Part shown: positions 6,966-17,943 of the stretch, piece after piece
Numbering within the stretch: position 1 is the stretch's first letter
Layout of the letters: every line of letters starts with the position of its first letter
Source: Dyella sp. ASV21
Lineage (GTDB): Bacteria; Pseudomonadota; Gammaproteobacteria; Xanthomonadales; Rhodanobacteraceae
Direction of reading: 5' to 3'
Length of the DNA stretch: 64,000 bases
NCBI RefSeq assembly: GCF_016428975.1
Contig: NZ_JAELTT010000013.1
Span: 1 to 64,000 of the forward strand
Position numbers and translations under genes: made by a program
The notes under the pieces: model-generated
Database searches by the model: none
What the model was told of the DNA's origin: nothing
The model's input: only the letters and a program-made list of their open reading frames with translations

Positions 6966-8636
6966 TTAAGCCTGCGCTCGCTCCAGCATCTGTTTGGCGT
7001 GTGCGCGGGTTTCACGGGTGATTTCCACACCGCCGAGCATGCGGGCCAGTTCGTCGCGGCGACCGTTGGCGTCGAGCTTCTCGATGCGGGTGCGGGTGGA
7101 CTCGCCGTCGCTGGCCTTGCTCACGCGCAGGTGCGCGTGGCCTTGTGCCGCCACCTGCGGTAAATGGGTAACGCACAGCACTTGGCGCTGCCCGCCCAGG
7201 GCGCGAAGCTTTTGGCCGACCACTTCGGCCACCGCGCCACCGATGCCGGTGTCCACCTCGTCGAAGACCATGGTGCCAATGGTGTCCTTGCCCAACGTGG
7301 CGACCTCGATGGCCAGGCTGATGCGGGCCAGTTCACCGCCGGAAGCCACCTTGCGCAGGGCGCGCGGCGGCTGGCCCGGGTTGGCGCTCACCAGCAGTTC
7401 GCAGCGTTCGCGGCCTTGCGGGTCCGGATCGGTGTCGGCGGTGGCTTCGAGCTCCACCAGCAGGCGGCCGCCACTCATGCCGAGCTCATTCATCAGTGCG
7501 CTGACTTCTCCACCCAGGCGGCCGGCGGCCTCATGGCGGGCGTGACTGAGCTTGCCGGCCTGCTCGTCGTATTGCTGCTGCAGGCGGATGCGTTGACTGG
7601 CGAGTTTCTCCAGCGCATCGCCCGCGCCTTCCAGTTCGTCCAGTTCGCTGCGCAGCGTGGCGGCCTTGTCGTGCAATTCGGCCACGGTTACGCGATGGCG
7701 GCGCGACAGTTCGTGCAGGCGGGTGAGATGGGTGTCCACTTCCGCGTAGCGATCGGGGTCCAGATCGACATCCAGCGCGTAGCGGCCCAGGCCGTCGGCG
7801 GCTTCGCTGAGCTGGATGGAGGCGTTGTCCAGCAGCTCCAGCATGGGCGCCAAGCGGTCGTCGAGCCCGGCCAGCTTGCTCATTTCCAACTGGGCACGGC
7901 CCAGGGCGCGGCGCAAGGCGAATTCGCTTTCGCCATCGAGCAATTCGACCACGTTGCCGGCGCCTTCGGCCAGACGGCCGGCATTGGCGAGGCGTTTGTG
8001 GCTGGCTTCCAGCTCGGTGAGTTCGGCCACGGGCAGGGCCCATTTGTCCAGTTCGCCAAGCTCATGGCTCAGCAGTTCGATGCGCTGCTCGCGGTCGTCA
8101 CCGCCGCTCAGCTTGCGGATGCGCTGGCCCAGCTCACGCCATTGCTGCGCCAGTTCGCGCACCTGGGCGACCAGGTCCTCGTTGCCCGCATAAGCGTCGA
8201 GCAGCTCCATCTGGTGGGCGCGCGAGAGCAGCGCCTGATGCTCGTGCTGGCCATGGATTTCCACCAGCAAGGTCGCCAGCTCGCCGAGCTGGCTGGCATT
8301 GGCCGGGCGGCCGTTGATCCAGGCGCGGGAGCTGCCTTCGGCGCGGATCACGCGGCGCAGCTGGCAGCTGTCTTCTTCGTCCAGTTCCTCGCGCTGCAGC
8401 CAGGCGCGGGCCTCGGGCAGGTGGGTAAGGTCGAATTCGGCGGTGAGTTCGGCGCGGTCGCTGCCGGCACGCACCATGCCGCTGTCGGCACGTGCGCCGG
8501 CCAGCAGCATCAGGGCGTCGACCAGCAAGGATTTGCCAGCGCCGGTTTCGCCGCTGACCACGGTTAAGCCGGGGCCGAAGGCAATCTCGGCTTCTTCGAC
8601 GACGGCGAAATGACGAACGTAGAGCGAGGTGAGCAT
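6966..8636 (-). CDS. recN: DNA repair protein RecN
   Basis: SMC-like ATPase that handles DNA ends in double-strand-break repair. The 556-residue product starts MLTSLYVRHFAVVEEAEIAFGPG, has the Walker A GETGAGKS at about residues 30-37, long central coiled coils, and the C-terminal signature KVASGGELARISLAIEV with the Walker B VFDEVDTGIGG. The ATG at 8636 matches the conserved N terminus; longer in-frame extension upstream is not family sequence. It is divergent from hrcA, a frequent neighbourhood in gammaproteobacteria. Confidence 0.97.
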   Translation of the reverse strand: MLTSLYVRHFAVVEEAEIAFGPGLTVVSGETGAGKSLLVDALMLLAGARADSGMVRAGSDRAELTAEFDLTHLPEARAWLQREELDEEDSCQLRRVIRAEGSSRAWINGRPANASQLGELATLLVEIHGQHEHQALLSRAHQMELLDAYAGNEDLVAQVRELAQQWRELGQRIRKLSGGDDREQRIELLSHELGELDKWALPVAELTELEASHKRLANAGRLAEGAGNVVELLDGESEFALRRALGRAQLEMSKLAGLDDRLAPMLELLDNASIQLSEAADGLGRYALDVDLDPDRYAEVDTHLTRLHELSRRHRVTVAELHDKAATLRSELDELEGAGDALEKLASQRIRLQQQYDEQAGKLSHARHEAAGRLGGEVSALMNELGMSGGRLLVELEATADTDPDPQGRERCELLVSANPGQPPRALRKVASGGELARISLAIEVATLGKDTIGTMVFDEVDTGIGGAVAEVVGQKLRALGGQRQVLCVTHLPQVAAQGHAHLRVSKASDGESTRTRIEKLDANGRRDELARMLGGVEITRETRAHAKQMLERAQA

Positions 8637-8773
8637 GGGCGCTGGTGTGGTGAAGTCGGTCGATTGTAAGGGGCGGGGGCTGGGGAACGGATAGAGGGTA
8701 GCCCTTCCGGTTGACGCCCCGGTGTCGGCGCGCCCTCCTGGATACCCGTCCCCTGGCCGATTCCAACCGGTTT

Positions 8774-8802
8774 CTTGCAAACTTTTTCCGGAGACCTTAT
8801 TT
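8774..8802 (+). promoter_or_regulatory. Possible sigma-32 promoter of the hrcA operon
   Basis: CTTGCAA (8774-8780) and CCTTATTT (8795-8802), separated by 14 bp, resemble the heat-shock consensus CTTGAAA-N(11-16)-CCCCATNT. The TSS would fall 20-25 nt before the hrcA ATG. No CIRCE inverted repeat (TTAGCACTC-N9-GAGTGCTAA) is visible here or before grpE or dnaK. Confidence 0.5.
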
Positions 8803-8829
8803 CTTTGGTGTCTCACGGATTGCTACAGC

Positions 8830-9882
8830 ATGCCCGCCGCCTATCTCGATGCACGCGCACGTCGCCTGTTGCGCACATTGATCGCCCAATACCTTGCCGA
8901 TGGTGAGCCGGTGGGCTCGCGCACGCTTTCGCGTTCGTCCGGGCTCGATGTCAGCCCGGCCACCATTCGCAACATCATGGCCGACCTGGAAGAGGCCGGC
9001 CTGGTCGCCTCCCCGCATACCTCGGCGGGCCGGGTGCCCACGCCGCGCGGGCTGCGCCTGTTTGTGGACAGCCTGATCGAACTGCAGCCGCTGCCGCACG
9101 AGGAGATGGCGCGGCTGCGTCGCGAGCTGCCGCCGGGACCCACCACCACGCGCGACCTGCTGGGCAATGTCTCCACCCTGCTGTCGGCCATGACCCGCTT
9201 CGCCGGCGTGGTCACCGTGCCGAGGCAGGCGGACTTCCCGCTGCGCCATATCGATTTTGTCCCGCTGCCGGACGCCCGGGTGCTGGTTATCCTGGTGTTC
9301 GCCGACAACCAGGTGCAGAACCGCATCGTGCAGTTGCAGAAGCCGCTGGACAGCCGCGAGCTGGAACAGGCGGCCAATTACCTCAACAGCCAGTTCGCCG
9401 GGCTGCGCCTGGACGATATCCGGGCCCACTTATTGCTCGAGCTGCGCGAGGCCAGCAGCGAACTCAACCGCCTGCTCTCCAGCGCAGTGGAGCTGGCGGC
9501 CGCCTCCTTCGCGCCGCAGGCGGGCGGCGACGATGTGCTGGTGAGCGGCCAGACCAACCTGATGGGGTATTCGGAGCTGGCCAACCTGGACCGCCTGCGC
9601 GAGCTGTTCGAGGCGTTTCAGCAGAAGAACGAGCTGTTGCAGTTGATGGAGGTCTGCGCCAAGGCACCCGGCGTACGGCTGTTCATCGGCGAGGAATCGG
9701 GTTTTGCCGCGCTGGACGGTTGCAGCGTGGTCACCGCCAGCTATGGCGCGCAAGGGCGTGTATTGGGGGCGGTGGGGGTCATCGGCCCCACCCGCATGGC
9801 TTATGAGCGGGTGATCCCGGTGGTGCAAGCTACGGCCGGATTGCTCAGCGACGCCTTGAATCGCGTCGCAACGACCTTATAA
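8830..9882 (+). CDS. hrcA: Heat-inducible transcription repressor HrcA
   Basis: HrcA represses class I heat-shock genes by binding CIRCE and is itself kept folded by GroEL. The 350-residue product begins LDARARRLLRTLIAQYLADGEPVGSRTLSRSSGLDVSPATIRNIMADLEEAGLVASPHTSAGRVPT, the conserved winged-helix region (about 6-72), followed by the GAF-like domain with FIGEESG and the C-terminal GVIGPTRMAYERVIPVV signature. First gene of the hrcA-grpE-dnaK-dnaJ series. The ATG at 8830 gives the family start. Confidence 0.96.
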   Translation: MPAAYLDARARRLLRTLIAQYLADGEPVGSRTLSRSSGLDVSPATIRNIMADLEEAGLVASPHTSAGRVPTPRGLRLFVDSLIELQPLPHEEMARLRRELPPGPTTTRDLLGNVSTLLSAMTRFAGVVTVPRQADFPLRHIDFVPLPDARVLVILVFADNQVQNRIVQLQKPLDSRELEQAANYLNSQFAGLRLDDIRAHLLLELREASSELNRLLSSAVELAAASFAPQAGGDDVLVSGQTNLMGYSELANLDRLRELFEAFQQKNELLQLMEVCAKAPGVRLFIGEESGFAALDGCSVVTASYGAQGRVLGAVGVIGPTRMAYERVIPVVQATAGLLSDALNRVATTL

Positions 9883-9968
9883 CGCGCCCGGGAGGCGGGT
9901 TTACCCGCAAGTTTCTTGACGGCTGGCGCCCTTGGGGGCCGGCCATGGATAAGGCTTGGAGTCTTTTT

Positions 9969-10493
9969 ATGCAAAGCAACGATCCAACGACCTCGAACGA
10001 GGCACAGGGCGCGGGCGATACCCCGAACGCCGAACTGGCGGCGCTGAAAGCGCGCATCGCGGAGCTGGAAGCCAGCAATGTCGAGCTGCGCGACACCGTG
10101 CTGCGCGAAAAGGCTGAAATCGAGAACCAGCGCCGCCGCTTGCACCGTGACGTGGAACAGGCTCGCCGCTTTGCCAACGAGAAGCTGCTCAACGAGCTGC
10201 TGCCGGTGTACGACGGCCTGGAGCGCGGCCTGCAGGTGGAGGGTGGTGACGTCGCCAGCGTGCGCGAAGGTATCGCGCTCACGCTCAAGTCGCTGCTCAA
10301 GATTGCCGAGAACAACGGCTTGGTCCAGGTCGACCCGCTGGGCCAGCCGCTGGATCCGGAGAAGCACCACGCCGTGAGCATGGTGGAGGCCCCGGGCACG
10401 GCGCCCAACACCGTGGTGAACGTGCTGCAGAAGGGCTATGTGTTGAACGATCGGTTGTTGCGCCCCGCGTTGGTGGCGGTCGCCAAGGACTAA
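9969..10493 (+). CDS. grpE: Nucleotide exchange factor GrpE
   Basis: GrpE releases ADP from DnaK. A 174-residue product with a long N-terminal coiled coil (ELAALKARIAELEASNVELRDTVLREKAEIENQRRRLHRDVEQA) and the C-terminal beta domain ending NTVVNVLQKGYVLNDRLLRPALVAVAK, the family signature. The ATG at 9969 has GGAG 7 nt upstream; the in-frame ATG at 9945 has none. Confidence 0.96.
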   Translation: MQSNDPTTSNEAQGAGDTPNAELAALKARIAELEASNVELRDTVLREKAEIENQRRRLHRDVEQARRFANEKLLNELLPVYDGLERGLQVEGGDVASVREGIALTLKSLLKIAENNGLVQVDPLGQPLDPEKHHAVSMVEAPGTAPNTVVNVLQKGYVLNDRLLRPALVAVAKD

Positions 10494-10653
10494 CGCCGTC
10501 GTCGGCGGTCCAGGACGCCTGAACCGCGTCCTCCGCCGCCGCCACAGGCGAGGCATTGGGCGTCTTGCCGGCATTGAGTTGCCACACGGCGAGCCCCATC
10601 TGAAAACCAGTCGCGGCCGAGGGGTCGCTTAAAGCATTCGGGAGTAGACAAGT

Positions 10654-12576
<1,923 letters not shown>

Positions 12577-12606
12577 AATAGGCCGGTCGGCGCTGCCGAT
12601 CTGATG

Positions 12607-12646
12607 CAGCCCGCGCCCGGGACACGAACCTAGGCGCGGGCTGTTT
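12607..12646 (+). terminator. Hairpin between dnaK and dnaJ
   Basis: CAGCCCGCGCC pairs perfectly with GGCGCGGGCTG (11 bp, 15-nt loop) followed by TTTG. With such a short U-run it may act as a partial terminator or mRNA stabiliser lowering dnaJ relative to dnaK. Confidence 0.6.
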
Positions 12647-12706
12647 GCTGAGGAGACATGGATCGGCCGATTCATGTGGCAAGAGCGATCCATGCCGGAT
12701 GCAACG

Positions 12707-13837
12707 ATGAGCAAGCGTGATTACTACGAAATCCTTGGTGTCGAACGCACCGTCACCGAGGTCGAACTGAAGAAGTCCTTTCGTCGCCTGGCGATGAAGT
12801 ACCACCCGGACCGCTGTCCGGACGATCCGCATGCGCAGGAGAAGTTCAAGGAGGCCAAAGAGGCCTACGAAGTGCTCTCCGACGCGCAGAAGCGCAGCCT
12901 GTACGACCAGCACGGCCACGCCGCTTTCGAGCACGGCATGGGCGGGCGCGGCAACGCCGGTGGCTTTGGCGACATGGGCGACATCTTTGGGGACATTTTC
13001 GGCGACATCTTCGGCATGGGCGGAGGCGGCCGTGGCCGTACCCGTCGCGGCTCGGATCTGCGCTACATCATGGAGCTGGATCTCGAAGAAGCCGTGTTCG
13101 GCGTCGAGAAGAAGTTCGACATTCCCACCCAGGTGAACTGCCACCATTGCAATGGCAGCGGTTCGGCCGACGGCAAGACTGTGCCCTGCAAGACCTGCGC
13201 GGGCCATGGCCGCGTGCGCATGCAAAACGGCATCTTCTCCATCCAGCAGGCATGCCCGCATTGCGGCGGCAGCGGCCAGGCCATCGAAAAGCCGTGCAAG
13301 GCCTGCGATGGCGAGGGTCGCCTGGAAGAAACCCGCGCCTTGTCGGTGAACATTCCTGCCGGCGTGGACAATGGCGACCGTATCCGCCTGGCCGGGCAGG
13401 GCGAAGCCGGTCCGGCCGGCAGCGAGGCGGGCGACCTCTATGTCGAGGTGCGCGTGCGCGAGCACGCCATCTTCCAGCGCGATGGCAACGACCTGCATTG
13501 CGAGTTGCCGATACGCTTCTCGCACGCGGCGCTGGGCGCGGAACTCAAGGTGCCGACGCTGGACGGCGAAGTATCGATCAATATCCCGCCGGAGACGCAG
13601 ACGGGTCAGCTGTTCCGTTTGCGCGGGCGTGGCGTGAAGTCGGTGCGCAGCACGCGCACGGGCGACCTGATCTGCCGCGTGGTGCTGGAGACGCCGGTGC
13701 GCCTCACCAAGCAGCAGCGCGATCTGCTGGAGCAGCTCGAGGCCACCTTCGCCAACGGCAATGCCGATACGCACTCGCCGCGCGCCAAGAGCTGGGTCGA
13801 TGGGGTGAAGCAGTTTTGGTCCAAGGTGACATCCTAA
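12707..13837 (+). CDS. dnaJ: Chaperone protein DnaJ (Hsp40)
   Basis: Co-chaperone that delivers substrates to DnaK and stimulates its ATPase. The 376-residue product has the J domain ([25 protein letters not shown] with HPD), a G/F-rich segment ([21 protein letters not shown]), four zinc-finger repeats ([32 protein letters not shown]) and the C-terminal substrate domains. All Cys pairs are present. The start ATG at 12707 gives the canonical MSKRDYYE; an ATG at 12692 is possible, and neither has a strong ribosome site. Confidence 0.97.
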   Translation: MSKRDYYEILGVERTVTEVELKKSFRRLAMKYHPDRCPDDPHAQEKFKEAKEAYEVLSDAQKRSLYDQHGHAAFEHGMGGRGNAGGFGDMGDIFGDIFGDIFGMGGGGRGRTRRGSDLRYIMELDLEEAVFGVEKKFDIPTQVNCHHCNGSGSADGKTVPCKTCAGHGRVRMQNGIFSIQQACPHCGGSGQAIEKPCKACDGEGRLEETRALSVNIPAGVDNGDRIRLAGQGEAGPAGSEAGDLYVEVRVREHAIFQRDGNDLHCELPIRFSHAALGAELKVPTLDGEVSINIPPETQTGQLFRLRGRGVKSVRSTRTGDLICRVVLETPVRLTKQQRDLLEQLEATFANGNADTHSPRAKSWVDGVKQFWSKVTS

Positions 13838-13857
13838 ATTCCATTGCCCATCCATAC

Positions 13858-13887
13858 GCCCGCTTCGAACGAAGCGGGCTTTTTTTT
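13858..13887 (+). terminator. Intrinsic terminator of the heat-shock operon
   Basis: GCCCGCTT/AAGCGGGC stem with loop CGAACG, followed by eight T (13880-13887), 20 nt after dnaJ. Confidence 0.93.
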
Positions 13888-13971
13888 GTGCCCTTGGTGT
13901 ACGCCGGTCGATGGTGCCGCTAGCATCGCGTGTCCCTGTCGTTTTGCCCGATCCTGGGCCGGAGTCCACGC

Positions 13972-14775
13972 ATGAGCCACCCCGTTCGCCTTGCCATCAA
14001 TGGCGCCACTGGCCGCATGGGCCATGCTCTGCTGCAACTGGTGAAGGGCGATGCCCGCTTTGCGCTGGTGGTCGCCACCTGCTCGTCCGGCTCCCCCGTA
14101 TTGGGGCAACGGGTGTATGCGGGTGAGGATGAGCTGCGCTACACGCACGGCTGGCCCGAACCCGGCACGCTGGATGTGGTGATTGACTTCAGTGGCCCGG
14201 CCGGGCTCGCCGAGGCGCTCACCTATTGCGAGTCCAACGGCGTCGCACTCGTCACCGGCACGACCGGGCTTGACCTCACCTTTGCGCAGCGACTCACCGC
14301 TTCGGCGCAGCGCATTGCGCTGCTGCGTGCCGCCAATTTCAGCCTGGGCGTGGCGGTACTGACGCGCTTGCTGCGACAAGCCGCTGCAGCGTTGCCCAAC
14401 TGGGATCTGGATATCGTCGAGGCCCATCACAACCGCAAGGCGGATGCCCCGTCCGGCACCGCGCTGGCACTGGGCGAAGCCGCGGCCGCGGCGCGCGGCA
14501 CCTCGCTGGCCGAGAGTGCGGTCTATTCCCGCGAAGGCCTGGTCGGGCCGCGCGAGCACGGCACCATCGGTTTTGCGGTGGTGCGCGGCGGCGATATCGT
14601 CGGCGAGCATGAAGCCTTGCTGATGGGCGAGGGTGAGCGCATCGAACTGGTGCATCGCGCGACCGATCGCTCGATCTTCGCGCGTGGCGCGCTGGAGGCG
14701 GCGCATTGGATCAGCGGACGTGCCGCGGGCGACTACGATCTCGACACGCTTTTGAGCGAACGCGCGGGACACTGA
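13972..14775 (+). CDS. dapB: 4-hydroxy-tetrahydrodipicolinate reductase
   Basis: Second enzyme of the diaminopimelate branch to lysine and peptidoglycan, reducing HTPA to tetrahydrodipicolinate with NAD(P)H. The 267-residue product has the nucleotide motif AINGATGRMG (about 8-17), VTGTTG, and the active-site signature EAHHNRKADAPSGTAL with the catalytic His/Lys pair. Start chosen at 13972 with GGAG 7-8 nt upstream, matching the family length. It is followed 45 bp later by pdxY. Confidence 0.96.
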   Translation: MSHPVRLAINGATGRMGHALLQLVKGDARFALVVATCSSGSPVLGQRVYAGEDELRYTHGWPEPGTLDVVIDFSGPAGLAEALTYCESNGVALVTGTTGLDLTFAQRLTASAQRIALLRAANFSLGVAVLTRLLRQAAAALPNWDLDIVEAHHNRKADAPSGTALALGEAAAAARGTSLAESAVYSREGLVGPREHGTIGFAVVRGGDIVGEHEALLMGEGERIELVHRATDRSIFARGALEAAHWISGRAAGDYDLDTLLSERAGH

Positions 14776-14820
14776 CGATTACACGCGCCGGACGGTGCGC
14801 CTTACCTACGAAGGAACGCC

Positions 14821-15729
14821 ATGAGCCAGCCATTGGAAGATCATCTGCTCCACGGCCGTCGCCAACGCCCCGAGGGGCCGGCGCCGGTGGACATCATCTC
14901 GGTGCAGTCCCAGCTCGTCTACGGTTACGCGGGCAATAGCGCAGCGGTGCCGCCGCTGCGGCAGTGGGGTTTGCGCGTGGCCGAGGTGCCCACGACCTTG
15001 CTGAGCAACACGCCGTTCTACGCCACCATGCGCGGCAAAGTGCTGCCGGTCGATTGGTTTGGCGGCTTGCTGCAGGGCGTGCGAGAGCGGCAGCTGCATG
15101 CGCGCGCGCAGGTATTGTTGTCGGGCTACCTGGGTAGCGTCGATAACGGCCACGCGTTCGCCGATTGGGTGGAGCAGGTATTGCAGGAGGCGCCGCGACT
15201 GCGCTTTTGCCTGGACCCGGTGATAGGCGATACGCATACCGGGCCCTATGTCGAGCCGGGTTTGGAGGCGGTGTTCCGGGAGCGTCTGTTGCCGCTCGCG
15301 TGGCTGGTCAGCCCCAATGCGTTCGAGCTCGAGCGCCTCAGTGGATTGCCGGCGGTCACCGAGCAGGAAGGGCTCAAGGCCGCGCGCGCCTTGCTCGTGC
15401 GTGGCCCGGAATGGGTGGTCGCCCATAGCGTGCGTCATGCTTCTGGCCATCTGGTCACGCTGGCGGTCAGCGAAGGCGAGGCCTGGAAGGTGGTTTCACC
15501 GGAGCTGCCGATCGATGTCGCCGGCACGGGTGACGTGCTTACCGCCTTGATTATCGCCAGCCTGCTGGATGGCGAAGCCATGCCGCGCGCGCTGGAGCGC
15601 GCCGTGGCGGGCGTTCATGCGGCCCTGGAGGCTACCCTGTCCCATCAGCATGAGGAGCTGGACATCATGGTGGCGGCCCCTGCCGCGCGCTTTGATGGGG
15701 CGCCGCGCTTTACCGCCGAGCGCGCCTGA
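14821..15729 (+). CDS. pdxY: Pyridoxal kinase PdxY
   Basis: Ribokinase-fold enzyme phosphorylating pyridoxal in B6 salvage. The 302-residue product has VISVQSQLVYGYAGNSAAVPPLRQWG at the substrate end, DPVIGD (about 136) and the anion-hole/catalytic segment DVAGTGDVLTALI with the catalytic Asp. The N-terminal 20 residues are an extension over E. coli PdxY (287 residues). Good AAGGA site before the ATG. Confidence 0.9.
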   Translation: MSQPLEDHLLHGRRQRPEGPAPVDIISVQSQLVYGYAGNSAAVPPLRQWGLRVAEVPTTLLSNTPFYATMRGKVLPVDWFGGLLQGVRERQLHARAQVLLSGYLGSVDNGHAFADWVEQVLQEAPRLRFCLDPVIGDTHTGPYVEPGLEAVFRERLLPLAWLVSPNAFELERLSGLPAVTEQEGLKAARALLVRGPEWVVAHSVRHASGHLVTLAVSEGEAWKVVSPELPIDVAGTGDVLTALIIASLLDGEAMPRALERAVAGVHAALEATLSHQHEELDIMVAAPAARFDGAPRFTAERA

Positions 15730-15785
15730 CCGGGCGGGCGCCTCGCTTGTCCGCCTGGACAGGGCTGGGTACCATGCACGGGTTG

Positions 15786-15965
15786 TCATTGGGGAGTAGC
15801 CATCCTCACCCCCTTCACCCGCCTGGCGGGTGACTTCAGAGGAGTCCGCGTCAACAGACTTGAAGCCTCGGCTTCATGGTGCGGATGGCCTTCGATATCG
15901 ACTGATATCGATCGCCCGGCGAGACCTTTGGCCGCGACGCGCTCACCTTTGCCGGGCGAGCTCGC
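15786..15965 (+). promoter_or_regulatory. yybP-ykoY manganese riboswitch
   Basis: The leader starts with the near-invariant TTGGGGAGTAGCC (15789-15801), contains GCGTCAACAGACTTG in the middle and closes with GGCGAGACCTTTGGCC, all conserved positions of the Mn2+-sensing yybP-ykoY class. Downstream, CGCCCGGC (around 15913) can pair with GCCGGGCG (around 15951), an alternative stem that would serve as the expression platform before the antiporter start at 16011. The 3' limit is approximate. Confidence 0.88.
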
Positions 15966-16010
15966 GTCGTCGCGCCATGGGTATTGTGCTCGCTCGGCAT
16001 TGGAAAACGC

Positions 16011-17018
16011 ATGCTTACTGCCTTGTTGTTCCTGCTCTCGGCCGGTGCGATCTATCTCGCTTGCGAATACTTCGTCAATGGCGTGGAGTGGTTTGGCCAG
16101 AAGCTCAGCCTGGGCGCCACCGCCACCGGCACCATCCTGGCCGCCTTCGGTACGGCCTTGCCAGAAAGCGCGGTGACCTTTGTAGCGGTGATACTGGGGC
16201 GTACGCCCGAGCAGAAAGATATCGGCGTGGGCGCCGCCCTGGGTGGCCCGCTGGTGCTCGCCACGATTGCCTACGCGGTGGTGGGCGTGGCGTTGTGGAT
16301 GAATCGCCGACGCCTGCAGCGTGCCGACAACCTGGTGCGCGTGGCGCATGGCCGGCTGGCGCGCGATCAGTCGTGGTTCCTGGCGATCTTCGTGGTGAAG
16401 TGCGGCCTGGGCCTGGTGGCCTTCGCGTTCAAGCCGTGGCTGGGCGTGCTGTTCCTTGCCGCGTACGCCGTGTATGTGTGGCGCGAACTCAAACACAGCG
16501 ATACCGCGCCCGAGGAAGAGGCGCTGGAGCCGCTGAAGTTTCAGCCGAAGGCGGCCGACCCGTCGTGGTGGTGGGTAGCGGCGCAGACCTTGCTGGCGCT
16601 GCTGGTGATCGCCCTGGCCTCGCACGTGTTCGTTAAGCAGATCGAGGCGATCGGCATAGCGCTGCAATGGTCGCCGCACCTGGTGGCGTTGGTGTTGAGC
16701 CCGGTGGCGACCGAGTTGCCCGAGACCGTGAATGCGTTGATCTGGGTGCGTCAGGGCAAGGAGCGTCTGGCGCTGGCGAACATTTCCGGCGCCATGATGA
16801 TCCAGGCCACCATTCCCAGCTCGCTGGCGCTGTTCGCCACGCCCTGGCTATTCGACGCGCCGCTGATGGTGGCCGGCGTGCTTACCGGCGTGGCGGTGAT
16901 CTACCTGTGGTGGCTGTTCCGCCGCGGCCAGGTGGATGCGCGCTGGCTGCTGCCGGTAGGGCTGTTGTACGGCGTGTTTGCGGCCTACATCGCCTGGCAC
17001 TACGGCACTCAGCTCTAG
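16011..17018 (+). CDS. CaCA-family cation antiporter, probable Mn2+ (or Ca2+) exporter
   Basis: A 335-residue inner-membrane protein of the Ca2+/cation antiporter superfamily. It has two inverted repeats, each with the alpha motif: GTALPESAVTFVAVILG (about 42-58) and SPVATELPETVNALIWVRQGKERLALANISGAMMIQ (about 224-259), plus ten or so hydrophobic helices and a charged central loop (HSDTAPEEEALEPL). Ca2+/Na+ exchange is the family annotation, but the Mn2+ riboswitch in its leader points to manganese efflux; that is inference. ATG at 16011 chosen because it starts the first helix; a GTG at 15984 is less likely. Confidence 0.88.
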   Translation: MLTALLFLLSAGAIYLACEYFVNGVEWFGQKLSLGATATGTILAAFGTALPESAVTFVAVILGRTPEQKDIGVGAALGGPLVLATIAYAVVGVALWMNRRRLQRADNLVRVAHGRLARDQSWFLAIFVVKCGLGLVAFAFKPWLGVLFLAAYAVYVWRELKHSDTAPEEEALEPLKFQPKAADPSWWWVAAQTLLALLVIALASHVFVKQIEAIGIALQWSPHLVALVLSPVATELPETVNALIWVRQGKERLALANISGAMMIQATIPSSLALFATPWLFDAPLMVAGVLTGVAVIYLWWLFRRGQVDARWLLPVGLLYGVFAAYIAWHYGTQL

Positions 17019-17032
17019 GCGTGCCGAGTGGG

Positions 17033-17728
17033 TCAGTCCGGATGCGACGCGTTGCGATCGCGTCCGGCGCCCAGCTTGCGATCGAGCGAGCCGAAGAGCT
17101 TTTTGAAGGCGCGCGAGAACTTGCCGCGCTTGGTCTTGCGCAGCTTTTCGTCCTCGCTGGTGAGCCACGCCACCTGGATTACGCGGCGTTCGCCTTCGAA
17201 TGGCAGGTGGCCGTGGAAAGAGTTCTCGCAGCGCTTGAACACGGCGAATTCGCCGTACAGCGGCTTGAGTTCCGGCGCCACGATGCTGTCGATGTTGTCG
17301 ATGCTGCCCAGGAAGCGCAGGCAGCCGTCGCTGGTGTCGGGCCACTGGTTATTGAGGTAGAGCAGGGCCGTGGCGACCTTGGAGCGGCTATCGGTGTGGA
17401 TAGTGCCGTGGCGCTTGTTCAGCGATCGGCAGATCGTGATGAGCGTCGGGTATTGGCCCAGGTTTTCGATGCCCAGACGCTTGCCGATGGCGCTGGCGAA
17501 CTCCGCCGAGCTCAGGCGCTGCACCAGCGCGTTGATCGTGGGGCCGCAGTCGGCCGGGTCATAGGGAAAGAAACCAGCGCTGGCGTAGCGGGGAAAATCA
17601 CGCTCCAGGTCCCCTCGCGCCTCGTCCGGCAACTGGCCGTGGGCGATCATGAAGGGGAAAGGCTCCAGCCGCACGTCCGTGTCCGGTCGGTCGAGACGGG
17701 CTGGATCGAGGAGCGCGGCAGTGTTCAT
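17033..17728 (-). CDS. 2-oxoglutarate/Fe(II)-dependent oxygenase superfamily protein
   Basis: A 231-residue protein with the double-stranded beta-helix iron motif: HGTIHTD supplies the H-x-D pair (about residues 107-113) and [18 protein letters not shown] the distal His and the 2-oxoglutarate-binding Arg. The substrate is unknown. The C terminus is basic ([31 protein letters not shown]). It is convergent with the antiporter gene, 14 bp apart, and divergent from carA. Confidence 0.75.
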   Translation of the reverse strand: MNTAALLDPARLDRPDTDVRLEPFPFMIAHGQLPDEARGDLERDFPRYASAGFFPYDPADCGPTINALVQRLSSAEFASAIGKRLGIENLGQYPTLITICRSLNKRHGTIHTDSRSKVATALLYLNNQWPDTSDGCLRFLGSIDNIDSIVAPELKPLYGEFAVFKRCENSFHGHLPFEGERRVIQVAWLTSEDEKLRKTKRGKFSRAFKKLFGSLDRKLGAGRDRNASHPD

Positions 17729-17943
17729 GGAGATCCGGGGCTGGCGAGACGCTACGTAGTGTAGCGCTCGCCGTGGCTCCCGTTAGAGCTTTCCGGAAGC
17801 GTCGCGTTCAGCTGTTTTTTGGTGGACACCAAGGGGTCTCTCACCTATCATTGCCACCCGCCCTGAAACGTTCCTCGACCAAGGTCCACAAGCTGCCTTT
17901 GCAGCGGCTTGCGGACTTTGCTGCACCTAAAAGGCGGTCTCCC

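Noticed and set aside
7164-8567. Long open frame antisense to recN
   Set aside because: It mirrors the codon structure of a well-supported gene in GC-rich DNA; its product is low-complexity with no family features.
8637-8829. CIRCE operator expected near hrcA
   Set aside because: No TTAGCACTC-N9-GAGTGCTAA or near match was found in this spacer or before grpE and dnaK.
17729-17943. Possible pyrimidine attenuator before carA
   Set aside because: Small hairpins such as GCTGCCTTTGCAGC are present, but there is no terminator U-run or convincing leader peptide.
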